DNA of 64,000 nt, from assembly GCA_044352985.1 (NCBI GenBank), contig JBILCU010000004.1:186001-250000 (forward strand). The letters run 5' to 3'. Positions 56,588 to 64,000 of the stretch are shown here, piece after piece. Position 1 is the first letter of the stretch. Each line of letters starts with the position of its first letter. Source of the DNA: JADJDM01 sp044352985 (GTDB taxonomy: Bacteria; Bacteroidota; Bacteroidia; B-17B0; Aurantibacillaceae). The translations under genes and the position numbers were made by a program. The notes under the pieces were generated by a model, which had not been told where the DNA came from, made no database searches, and worked only from the letters and a program-made list of their open reading frames with translations.

Positions 56588-57442
56588 ATGACAATGCTGA
56601 GCAAAGACCAACTTGTTGACAAATTTTCATTTTCAGCTAAAAACTCATCGGGTTTTGATGCAGAACAAGCAACACTTTGCTTAGAAATAAGTAATGATAG
56701 TTTAATGTGTTTGATTATAACAACTGAAAATGAAATTCAGATGATTAAACACCTTCAGGTTAATAACGGATATACTAAATTAAATTTATCTGAAGCTCTC
56801 GCTTCAGAAGAGTTATTTAAATCACGTTTTAAAAAAGTACTCATTTCTTGCTTTGATTTACCCTACACCATTGTTCCAACAGCATTTTTTGATGAAACTA
56901 AAAAAGCTGAATTTCTTCAGTTTACAACCTTAACTGGTAAACAAGATGTTTTTCTTCACGACGAAATACATTCAATTGAATCAAAATTGATTTACTCTAT
57001 TGATGAATCAATTAAAAACATACTGGATAAATTCTTCCCTAATCATCATTTAATTTGTGGAACAACCCAGCTTATTCAATCGTTTTTACCTTCTAAAAAA
57101 AACAAACAATCTGCCTTAATTCATTTCCGAAAAAATGCTTTTGACCTATTATTACATCAGAAAAAAATCATTTTTTGCAATAGTTTTTCAATTATAACGG
57201 CTGAAGATGTTTTATATTTTTTGCTATCTTCAATAGAGCTGAATCAATTTAACCCATCTGAAATGGAAGTGTTTATTTCAGGTGAAATTGAAAAAGATTC
57301 CATTTGGATGAAAATGATTAAAAAGTATTTTCAAACCATTTCTTATGTAACAATAAATGATTTTCAATCGGACCTTTTGCCTTTTGAAACTGATAAACAG
57401 CATCAATTTTCCCAACTTTTTAATTTAAGCCATTGCGAATAA
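56588..57442 (+). CDS. DUF3822 family protein
   Basis: A 284-residue cytoplasmic protein of a Bacteroidota family with no known function. It has no signal peptide or clear membrane segment. Features such as ATLCLEISNDSLMCLIITTENE near the start hint at an actin/RNase H-like fold, but this is only a fold guess. Its last codons overlap the TTG start of rsmD by ten bases, so translation is likely coupled. Divergent from the helicase gene. The pairing with rsmD recurs in the phylum as far as I recall, suggesting a shared role in ribosome assembly or RNA modification. Confidence 0.8.
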   Translation: MTMLSKDQLVDKFSFSAKNSSGFDAEQATLCLEISNDSLMCLIITTENEIQMIKHLQVNNGYTKLNLSEALASEELFKSRFKKVLISCFDLPYTIVPTAFFDETKKAEFLQFTTLTGKQDVFLHDEIHSIESKLIYSIDESIKNILDKFFPNHHLICGTTQLIQSFLPSKKNKQSALIHFRKNAFDLLLHQKKIIFCNSFSIITAEDVLYFLLSSIELNQFNPSEMEVFISGEIEKDSIWMKMIKKYFQTISYVTINDFQSDLLPFETDKQHQFSQLFNLSHCE

Positions 57443-57975
57443 TAGGAGGAACATTTAAAGGCAGAATAATTAAGCCACCACAAGGTTTACCTGCCCGGCC
57501 AACAACTGATTTTGCCAAAGAGGCTTTATTTAATGTTTTGGCAAATCGAGTAGATTTTGAAGAACTACATGTGCTTGACTTATTTTCAGGAACAGGAAAC
57601 ATAAGTTTTGAATTTGCATCGAGAGGAGCAAAAAGTGTAACAATAGTAGAAAAACATGCCAAAAGCATATTTTTTATTAAAAGCGAATTTGAAAAATTAA
57701 ATTACAATAAGGTTAATTATTATAAAAATGATGCTTTTTCGTTTTTAAAATCAACTAAACAATCTTTTGATTTAATTTTTGCCGATCCACCTTTTCAGGA
57801 AATCAACCACAAAGAATTGCATCAATTACTAACTGATTCTTATGTTTTAGCTCAGGATGGAATTTTAATTATTGAACATCAGAAAAAAACAAACTTATCT
57901 GATTTGAAATTTTTTAAGGAAACAAAAAATTACGGTAATATTAGCTTTAGTTTTTTTTCTAAAGAAAATTTATAA
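57433..57975 (+). CDS. rsmD: 16S rRNA (guanine(966)-N2)-methyltransferase RsmD
   Basis: Methylates G966 of 16S rRNA using SAM. The 180-residue protein has the family's N-terminus MRIIGGTFKGR, the SAM-binding motif VLDLFSGTGNISFEFASRGA and the catalytic DPPF motif at residues 118-121 (FADPPF). The start is a TTG at 57433, inside the last codons of the DUF3822 gene (ten-base overlap). The family's conserved opening supports it, and no ATG is available. Its 3' end overlaps the convergent proline dehydrogenase gene by six bases. Confidence 0.93.
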   Translation: MRIIGGTFKGRIIKPPQGLPARPTTDFAKEALFNVLANRVDFEELHVLDLFSGTGNISFEFASRGAKSVTIVEKHAKSIFFIKSEFEKLNYNKVNYYKNDAFSFLKSTKQSFDLIFADPPFQEINHKELHQLLTDSYVLAQDGILIIEHQKKTNLSDLKFFKETKNYGNISFSFFSKENL

Positions 57976-59136
57976 CCCTTTTCTTCTTAGTTTTTCTTTT
58001 ATAATTAATGACAATTCTCTTCCGGTTTGTCCTTTTACACTGGTGTTTTCCTGGGCTCTTCTGATTAAATATGGAAGCACTTCTTTAACCGGACCATATG
58101 GAACATATTTAGATACATTGTAGCCGTTTAGCGATAAATTATAACTGATATGATCGCTCATTCCCAATAATTGAGAAAAGAAAATTCGTTTATCGTTTTT
58201 TTCAATCCCTTTTTCATTCATTAACTGAACCAAATACAATGAACTTTTTTCGTTATGACTTCCGGCACAAACAGATATAAATTCTATGTTTTCTACACAG
58301 TATTTTAATGCTAAATCATAATCTTTATCTGAATCTTCCTTTGAATTTTGAATTGGTGAGCTGTATTTTTTTTCAATGGCTCTAGCTCTTTCCTTTTCCA
58401 TGTATGCCCCTCTTACCAACTTTGCACCAATCTTATAATTCCCATTTTTTGCTTCATTGAATGATTGCATTAAAAAAGCCAATCTATCTTTTCTGTATAA
58501 CTGAAAAGTATTGTAAACAATAACTTCATTTTTATTGAAGTTCTGCATGTTTTCATTGGCTAAATCGTCAATAGCTTGCTGAATCCAACTTTCTTCAGCA
58601 TCAATAAAAATAGGTTGATGAGCTTCAGCTGCTGCTGAACAAATTTTTGCAACACGATTTTTTACCCTTTCCCACTCTTCTTTTTCATTTGGATCTAATT
58701 TTTCATCTGAAGAAATTTTTTCCAACAAGGCGAAACGAGCAAGACCTGTAACTTTAAAAACACAAAAAGGAATGTGATTATTAGATTTTGCCATGTTTAT
58801 AGTTTCCAATGTTTCATACAAACAAGCATCAAAGTCTACTTCACTTTCTTTACCCTCAACACTATAATCTAAAATAGTTCCAATGTTATATTTACCCAGC
58901 TGTTCAATTGTTTTAGTGCAATCGTGAATATTTTCTCCACCAACAAACTGTTTAAAAATGGTGTTTTTTATTATTCCTTTAAAGCCTATTGAAAGAGCAA
59001 GTGGAGTAAACGTAGCACCCATTTTTACTAAAAATGGATTAGAAATTAATTTAAAAAGTTGATACGATCTGTTTAAATCAGCATTAGACTTTGATTTAAA
59101 TGCATTTTCTGTATTATCAAATGAAATGGATTGCAT
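57970..59136 (-). CDS. Proline dehydrogenase
   Basis: FAD enzyme oxidising proline to pyrroline-5-carboxylate, the monofunctional form without the P5C dehydrogenase half. The 388-residue barrel shows NIGTILDYSVEGKE, VFKVTGLA, FIDAEESWIQ, VYNTFQLYRKDRL, KLVRGAYMEKERARA and, at the C-terminus, YVPYGPVKEVLPYLIRRAQE with the substrate-binding RRxxE. I use the ATG at 59136; a TTG at 59154 would add six residues. It overlaps rsmD tail to tail by six bases. Confidence 0.93.
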   Translation of the reverse strand: MQSISFDNTENAFKSKSNADLNRSYQLFKLISNPFLVKMGATFTPLALSIGFKGIIKNTIFKQFVGGENIHDCTKTIEQLGKYNIGTILDYSVEGKESEVDFDACLYETLETINMAKSNNHIPFCVFKVTGLARFALLEKISSDEKLDPNEKEEWERVKNRVAKICSAAAEAHQPIFIDAEESWIQQAIDDLANENMQNFNKNEVIVYNTFQLYRKDRLAFLMQSFNEAKNGNYKIGAKLVRGAYMEKERARAIEKKYSSPIQNSKEDSDKDYDLALKYCVENIEFISVCAGSHNEKSSLYLVQLMNEKGIEKNDKRIFFSQLLGMSDHISYNLSLNGYNVSKYVPYGPVKEVLPYLIRRAQENTSVKGQTGRELSLIIKEKLRRKGL

Positions 59137-59231
59137 AGCGTAATTTGAATGCAAATATAGCAGTTAAGTATAATTACTATTAACAATGTAACTTTTTTTC
59201 AATTTAAAGTTATAGAACTAAAATAGCTAAA

Positions 59232-60017
59232 ATGAAAAGTATATTTCAGTCATTTACATTTGTATTATTGGTTTTAACTTTAAAAGCTCAAATAAATAGT
59301 AAAGAAATCAATAAATCATTAGTTAAGGTTAATACTAAATTATACGCTTCTAAATATGAAGTTTCAAATAAAATCTATTCCGATTTTATATTAGCATTAA
59401 AACAAAAAAAAGAATACGAAAAACTACAAATAGCTCAAATTGATACTTTAAGATGGATAGATAAAATAAGTTATAACGAACCATATGTAAAATATTACCA
59501 CTCTCATCCGGCGTATTTAAATTATCCAGTTGTAAATGTAAGTTACGATGGAGCACAATTATTTTGTGAGTGGTTAACCGAAACATATAACAATAATCCA
59601 AAAAGAAAATTTAAGAAAGTAATATTCAGACTTCCAACCGAAGAAGAATGGATGTATGCAGCACATGGTGGCAACACCAATACCATTTACCCTTGGAAAG
59701 AAAATGCATTAAGAAATAATAAAGGACAAATTTTGTTCAATTATAAAAAAGAATTATCAGATACAATGTGGGTTGAAGGGAAATATATTGAAAACACCGA
59801 TGTTACAGCGCCAGTAAAATCTTATTGGAAAAACAATTATGGAATTTACAATATGGGCGGAAATGTTGCTGAGATGATATCTGAAAAAGGAATTACAAAA
59901 GGAGGCAGCTGGAGAGAAGATGCTGAATTTATGAAGGTAAAAAACAAAAATAAATTTGATGGAAATGCTCAATCAAATATTGGATTCAGATATTTTATGG
60001 AAATAGTAGAAAAATAA
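59232..60017 (+). CDS. Exported FGE/SUMF1-fold protein, probably non-catalytic
   Basis: A 261-residue secreted protein with a formylglycine-generating enzyme (SUMF1-like) fold. A signal peptide ends around residue 20 (LKAQ). Fold markers are YEVSNKIYSDF, YPVVNVSYDGAQLFCEWL, FRLPTEEEWMYAA, YNMGGNVAEM, ITKGGSW and the final SNIGFRYF. It has only one Cys in the whole chain, so it lacks the paired active-site cysteines of true sulfatase-activating enzymes. T9SS/gliding lipoproteins GldJ and GldK share this fold but are longer and have a lipobox, which is absent here. It is followed by a strong bidirectional terminator. Confidence 0.8.
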   Translation: MKSIFQSFTFVLLVLTLKAQINSKEINKSLVKVNTKLYASKYEVSNKIYSDFILALKQKKEYEKLQIAQIDTLRWIDKISYNEPYVKYYHSHPAYLNYPVVNVSYDGAQLFCEWLTETYNNNPKRKFKKVIFRLPTEEEWMYAAHGGNTNTIYPWKENALRNNKGQILFNYKKELSDTMWVEGKYIENTDVTAPVKSYWKNNYGIYNMGGNVAEMISEKGITKGGSWREDAEFMKVKNKNKFDGNAQSNIGFRYFMEIVEK

Positions 60018-60018
60018 A

Positions 60019-60044
60019 AAAACTGCCCTTTTCGGGGCAGTTTT
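60019..60044. terminator. Bidirectional rho-independent terminator between the FGE-fold gene and pckA
   Basis: A 10-bp stem (60019-60028 pairing with 60035-60044, AAAACTGCCC/GGGCAGTTTT) with a six-base loop has T-rich flanks on both strands. It lies between two convergent stops. Confidence 0.88.
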
Positions 60045-60067
60045 ATAACAATTACAATTCAAAAAAA

Positions 60068-61684
60068 TTAAGATGCAACTGCAACAACTCGTGGTGCAGC
60101 GGCTAATATTTCTTCATTAGCAGCAGATGCATATTGTTCAAAATTTTTCACGAATGATGCGGCTAAATTTTGAGCGGTTTGCTCAAATAAAGCTTTATCA
60201 GGCCATGAATTTTTTGGTTCTAAAATTTCGGTTGGTACATTAGGGCAAGATTTTGGGAAATTTAATTTGAAATAAGGTGTTGTACCATATTCAACATTAT
60301 CCAATTCTCCATTTAATGCCGCTGTAATTAAAGCACGAGTGTAAGATAGCTTAATACGGCTACCAACACCGTACTTACCTCCTACCCATCCTGTATTTAA
60401 TAACCAAACATTTACATTGTGTTTCTTTAACTTTTCACCTAATAATTCAGCATATTTTGTTGGATGTAGAGGTAAAAATACTTTTCCGAAACAAGCAGAG
60501 AAAGTTAACGTTGGCTCTGTAATGCCCATTTCTGTACCTGCAACTTTAGCAGTGTAACCGCTAATGAAGTGATACATTGCTTGAGCTGGAGTTAATTTAG
60601 AAATTGGAGGTAATACACCAAAAGCATCACACGTTAAGAAGAAAATATTTTTTGGAATATCTCCTATTGCAGGATCAACTGCATTATCAATGTAGTTAGA
60701 TGGATAACTTACACGTGTATTCTCTGTTTTTGAAATGTTAGTATAATCAACAGTTGTAGTGCCATCAAAAAACTCGATATTTTCAAGTAATGAACCAAAC
60801 TTTATTGCATTAAAAATTTGTGGTTCTTTTTCTGCAGATAAATCAACACATTTTGCATAACAACCGCCTTCAAAGTTGAAAACTGAATTATCACTCCATC
60901 CATGCTCATCATCACCAATTAATTTTCTGTTTGGATCTGCAGATAAAGTGGTTTTACCAGTTCCTGATAAACCAAAGAAAATAGCAGTATCACCATTTTT
61001 ACCAATGTTTGCCGAGCAGTGCATTGGTAATACTCCTTTTTCATGAGGTAAAATATAATTTAAAACAGCAAAAATTCCTTTTTTAATTTCACCGGTATAA
61101 CCTGTACCACCAATTAAAATGGTTTTTTTAGTAAAATTTAATATTGCGAAATTATGCTGACGAGTTCCATCAATTTTAGGATCAGCCTTAAAACCTGGTG
61201 CATTAATGATCAACCACTCGTGTTGGAAATTTTCTAATTCCTCACGATTTGGGCGAAGGAATAAATTATTAGCAAATAAGTTGCTCCATGGTTTTTCAGT
61301 AACTACACGAATATTAATACGGTATCTTGGATCTGCACAAGCATATGCATCACGTATATAAATTTCCTTACCTGCAAGGTAAGCCAACATTCTGTTATGT
61401 AAAACATCAAATTTATCAGCTTCAAAACGGTTGTTTACATCTCCCCACCAAACACTTTCTTTTGTGTTTTCATCATAAACAACAAACTTATCTTTAGGTG
61501 AACGACCTGTAAATTCTCCGGTGTCTATTGCTAGCGCACCTTTATCAGTTAAAATTCCTTCTCCTGAGATAATTGTATCTTCAACCAATTCTGATGGATG
61601 AAGGTTCCAATATGCCATTGCAACATTGCCAAGACCTAAGTCTGCTACACTTGAATTTTTGGGTTTTAAGCCTAATTCGTTCAT
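60068..61684 (-). CDS. pckA: Phosphoenolpyruvate carboxykinase (ATP)
   Basis: Gluconeogenic enzyme: oxaloacetate plus ATP gives PEP and CO2. The 538-residue protein has TGRSPKDKFVV, the substrate Lys/His region MHCSANIG, the kinase P-loop GLSGTGKTTLSADP (about 237-250), and the adjacent metal motif LIGDDEHGW. NTGWVGGKYG and the RIKLSYTRAL segment complete the site. Length and motifs fit the ATP-dependent class. A candidate promoter and an inverted repeat lie in the 176-base leader. Confidence 0.97.
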   Translation of the reverse strand: MNELGLKPKNSSVADLGLGNVAMAYWNLHPSELVEDTIISGEGILTDKGALAIDTGEFTGRSPKDKFVVYDENTKESVWWGDVNNRFEADKFDVLHNRMLAYLAGKEIYIRDAYACADPRYRINIRVVTEKPWSNLFANNLFLRPNREELENFQHEWLIINAPGFKADPKIDGTRQHNFAILNFTKKTILIGGTGYTGEIKKGIFAVLNYILPHEKGVLPMHCSANIGKNGDTAIFFGLSGTGKTTLSADPNRKLIGDDEHGWSDNSVFNFEGGCYAKCVDLSAEKEPQIFNAIKFGSLLENIEFFDGTTTVDYTNISKTENTRVSYPSNYIDNAVDPAIGDIPKNIFFLTCDAFGVLPPISKLTPAQAMYHFISGYTAKVAGTEMGITEPTLTFSACFGKVFLPLHPTKYAELLGEKLKKHNVNVWLLNTGWVGGKYGVGSRIKLSYTRALITAALNGELDNVEYGTTPYFKLNFPKSCPNVPTEILEPKNSWPDKALFEQTAQNLAASFVKNFEQYASAANEEILAAAPRVVAVAS

Positions 61685-61714
61685 TTTTTAGTTGTTTTTA
61701 GTTTAAAAGGTGCG

Positions 61715-61722
61715 CAAAAATA
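61715..61722 (-). promoter_or_regulatory. Candidate -7 promoter element of pckA
   Basis: The minus strand reads TATTTTTG, matching TAnnTTTG, 30 bases before the pckA ATG. It overlaps the edge of the adjacent inverted repeat. Confidence 0.45.
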
Positions 61723-61739
61723 GTAAAATCTTACTATTT
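61718..61739. promoter_or_regulatory. Inverted repeat at the pckA promoter, possible operator
   Basis: Nine-base perfect arms AAATAGTAA and TTACTATTT are separated by four bases. The repeat overlaps the candidate -7 element, so a bound protein would block transcription. The arms are not followed by a T-run, so a terminator is unlikely. No regulator can be named. Confidence 0.45.
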
Positions 61740-61860
61740 AAAACGTTTTTTTTATGAAAAATAGAGTTAATAAAATCTATAAATAATTGATTATCAATAG
61801 TAATTACATGTTCATAAAACAAAATAAAATAACAAGAATTTTAGTGTTTTAGATTGAAAA

Positions 61861-62730
61861 TCAATTCAATATTCCAAATTTACCTGAATTAAAGTCATCA
61901 AATGCCTCTCTTAATTCCTGCTGGGTATTCATTACAAAAGGGCCATATTGTGCAATTGGCTCATGAATTGGTTCACCACTCAAAAACAAAATTTTGCAGT
62001 CAGTTGTTGATTTAATAAAAATTTCTTCTCCTTTATTTTCAAATAAAATAAAGTCGTGTAAAACAGCTTTTTGATGATTAATTTCACAATTACCATTAAT
62101 GATCAAAATGGAAGAATTATGATTTTCAGGCACTGAAAAGTTTAGTTCTGCATTATTCTTTATATCAATTAAAAAAAGATTTACCGGAGTAAATGTTTTT
62201 GCAGCACCTAATTGATTATTGAAATTTCCTGAAATAATATCTACATTAATTGTTTTATCTTCAGAAATATATTTAGGAATATTTTTATTACTTAATTCCT
62301 GATAATTGGGTTTGGTCATTTTATGAACCTTTGGTAAATTAACCCATAATTGAATCATTTCAAATTCACCACCTGATTTGGAAAAATTTTCTTCATGGTA
62401 TTCTTTATGAAGTACACCTGAACCAGCGGTCATCCATTGTACATCACCAGGATAAATAATGCCACTATTTCCGGCACTATCGTGATGAGCAACTGCCCCT
62501 TTTAATGCAATAGTAACTGTTTCAAAACCACGATGCGGATGTACATCAACCCCTCTTACCTTTTCTGAAGGCGGAAAATAATGAGATGCGCCAAAATCAA
62601 GCATTAAAAATGGACTTACATAATTTCGAATATTATATCCTGAGGGATAATAATTAAAAACTCTAAAACCATCACCTACCATTCCTGGTTGTGGTGGTCG
62701 TTTAAGTAGATGAGCAATTTTTTTTTGCAT
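61861..62730 (-). CDS. Pirin family protein
   Basis: A 289-residue bicupin. The N-terminal metal-binding site is complete: His64 and His66 in DVHPHRGFETV, His107 and Glu109 in GSGVLHKEYHEE, matching the Fe-binding His-His-His-Glu set of characterised pirins. The C-terminal cupin (about 175-275) includes LFLSGEPIHEPIAQYGPFVMN. Bacterial pirins include quercetin dioxygenases and regulators of pyruvate dehydrogenase; the role here is unknown. It stands alone, with about 130 bases separating it from the pckA leader. Confidence 0.92.
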   Translation of the reverse strand: MQKKIAHLLKRPPQPGMVGDGFRVFNYYPSGYNIRNYVSPFLMLDFGASHYFPPSEKVRGVDVHPHRGFETVTIALKGAVAHHDSAGNSGIIYPGDVQWMTAGSGVLHKEYHEENFSKSGGEFEMIQLWVNLPKVHKMTKPNYQELSNKNIPKYISEDKTINVDIISGNFNNQLGAAKTFTPVNLFLIDIKNNAELNFSVPENHNSSILIINGNCEINHQKAVLHDFILFENKGEEIFIKSTTDCKILFLSGEPIHEPIAQYGPFVMNTQQELREAFDDFNSGKFGILN

Positions 62731-62914
62731 ATGCCTGATTTATTTTTTTAAATAAAAAATATTTGCAAATTTAGTCTTAGAAATTCGGATTTTTAACAAA
62801 TGTATATTAATAATGCAGATTAATTTTTGTTAAGAAAATATCTTAATAAAAATATTTTCAATTAAAAGTAACACATCATTTTCTTTATAATTTCGTCATT
62901 AATAACTTTATATT

Positions 62915-64000
62915 ATGCATTATAAATTTTACGTAAAAAACCCTGCAGTTCATTATTTATATATTGATTTAACTATAGAAAACGTAAACGAAGAATTTCT
63001 TTTACTTCAACTTCCTTCCTGGCGACCGGGAAGATACGAGCTTGGAAATTTTGCCAAAAACATTAAAAAGTTGGATGCTTTTAATGAGTCTGGTCAACTT
63101 TTAACTTGGGAAAAAACAAACAAAGATTTTTGGAAAGTAACAACTAATGGCGCAACTAAAATTAAAGTTACTTATAGTTATTATGCTTCCGAACTCAATG
63201 CTGGTTCAACATATGTTGATGAAAAACAAGTGTATTGCAATCCGGTAAATTGTTGCATATATGTTCCAAATAGAGTAGATGAAAAACACAATATAGAGTT
63301 AGATGTTCCTGAAGATTTTAAAATTGCTACTTCTTTACATAAATTATCAAAAAATTCTTTCGTTGCAGAAAACTTTGATGAATTAGCTGATTCACCTTTT
63401 ATAGCTTCATTAAAATTAAACTCATTTAATTTGTTGATTGATGGAGTAAATTATTACCTACATTTTAACGGTGAGTGTAAACCTTCATTAGAGCTATATC
63501 AAAAAGATTTTGTACCTTTTATTAAAGAATGTGTTGCTTTTTTTGGAGGTATTCATGTAAATGAATACCACTTTATGTTCCAGATTCTACCTTTTCGTTT
63601 TTATCATGGAGTTGAGCATGTAAAAAGTACTGTCATTGCTATTGGCCCAGGTTACGCAATAAATGATGGAGATACATACCTGGATATTTTAGGCGTAAGT
63701 TGTCATGAGTTATTTCATACCTGGAACATTAAAACAATTCGCCCAAAAGAAATGTTACCGTATGATTTCACAAAAGAAAATTATTCAAAAACAGGTTATG
63801 TTTATGAGGGAATTACAACTTATTATGGGGATAAATTATTACTTACTTCCGGTGTATTTTCTTTAAATCAATATTTTGAAACTTTAGAAGAACGTCTAAA
63901 TAAACACTTTCATAATTTTGGTCGTTTTAACTTATCGCTTGCTGATTCTTCTTTTGAAACTTGGCTAGACGGTTATGTTCTGGGTGCTCCATATCGTAAA
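62915..64000 (+). CDS. M61-family peptidase (3' end cut by window edge)
   Basis: The first 362 residues of an M61 glycyl-aminopeptidase-like protein; the gene continues beyond the right edge. The N-terminal beta domain opens with LQLPSWRPGRYELGNFAKNI, typical of the family. The zinc site is HELFH at residues 264-268, followed by TWNIKTIRPKE and the third-ligand segment YVYEGITTYYGD. There is no signal peptide. The missing part should hold the rest of the catalytic domain and a C-terminal PDZ domain. The start is the ATG at 62915. Confidence 0.9.
   Translation, partial: MHYKFYVKNPAVHYLYIDLTIENVNEEFLLLQLPSWRPGRYELGNFAKNIKKLDAFNESGQLLTWEKTNKDFWKVTTNGATKIKVTYSYYASELNAGSTYVDEKQVYCNPVNCCIYVPNRVDEKHNIELDVPEDFKIATSLHKLSKNSFVAENFDELADSPFIASLKLNSFNLLIDGVNYYLHFNGECKPSLELYQKDFVPFIKECVAFFGGIHVNEYHFMFQILPFRFYHGVEHVKSTVIAIGPGYAINDGDTYLDILGVSCHELFHTWNIKTIRPKEMLPYDFTKENYSKTGYVYEGITTYYGDKLLLTSGVFSLNQYFETLEERLNKHFHNFGRFNLSLADSSFETWLDGYVLGAPYRK

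Overview
The window is a gene-dense, AT-rich (about two-thirds A+T by eye) piece of a Bacteroidota chromosome. The phylum call rests on several independent signs. Three large or secreted proteins end in a type IX secretion (T9SS) sorting domain. PorW/SprE-like and PorQ-like T9SS components are present. SprB repeats and a choice-of-anchor L domain occur. The long PurF variant is of the type found in this phylum. Shine-Dalgarno sequences are mostly lacking, and the promoter motif TAnnTTTG recurs upstream of genes. Order or family cannot be fixed from the sequence alone; the futalosine-route menaquinone gene mqnC is a useful lineage marker.

Layout. 1-6.9 kb: a truncated PhoR-like sensor kinase, a CX4CH cytochrome-like/beta-propeller lipoprotein, rimO, an orphan NarL-type regulator, then rnz, a T9SS cargo protein and a STAS protein in one run. 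6.9-16.4 kb: purF, a glycosyltransferase with rpe, the PorW/SprE-like lipoprotein and a 934-residue PKD-like/SprB T9SS cargo protein. 16.5-22.4 kb: a stand-alone paaZ, a secreted nuclease/phosphatase-fold protein, and a minus-strand set of small envelope genes (HMA-MauE fusion, Cys-rich exported protein, His-rich membrane protein, thioredoxin-fold protein). 22.4-31.4 kb: an ABC exporter, truA, pdxA and lap in one run, divergent mqnC, an ABC-F ATPase and a YfgM-like TPR protein. 31.6-38.3 kb: an SPFH protein and a phosphohexomutase, then a tight plus-strand run arginase-purE-LytS/LytTR pair-porQ. 38.3-47.9 kb: sppA, folK, metG, trxB, a MORN-like exported protein, glmS, a small HAD phosphatase, recX and a MazG-like gene. 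47.9-53.8 kb: one 1947-residue SprB-repeat T9SS cargo gene. 53.8-64 kb: dtd, a small basic secreted protein, a dCMP deaminase, a RecD-like helicase, DUF3822 and rsmD, proline dehydrogenase, a short FGE-fold protein, pckA, a pirin, and a truncated M61 peptidase.

Most of the content is housekeeping metabolism mixed with cell-surface and T9SS functions. I see no CRISPR array, phage, transposon, tRNA, rRNA or obvious defence island, and no gap between genes longer than about 240 bases. I did not find a clearly new multi-gene system. The best leads are: a terminator-like hairpin sitting in the leader of the ABC-F gene; the composite architecture of the giant repeat protein; the small metal/redox envelope gene set; the T9SS porQ gene behind a LytTR two-component pair; and palindromes placed on the purF and pckA promoters.
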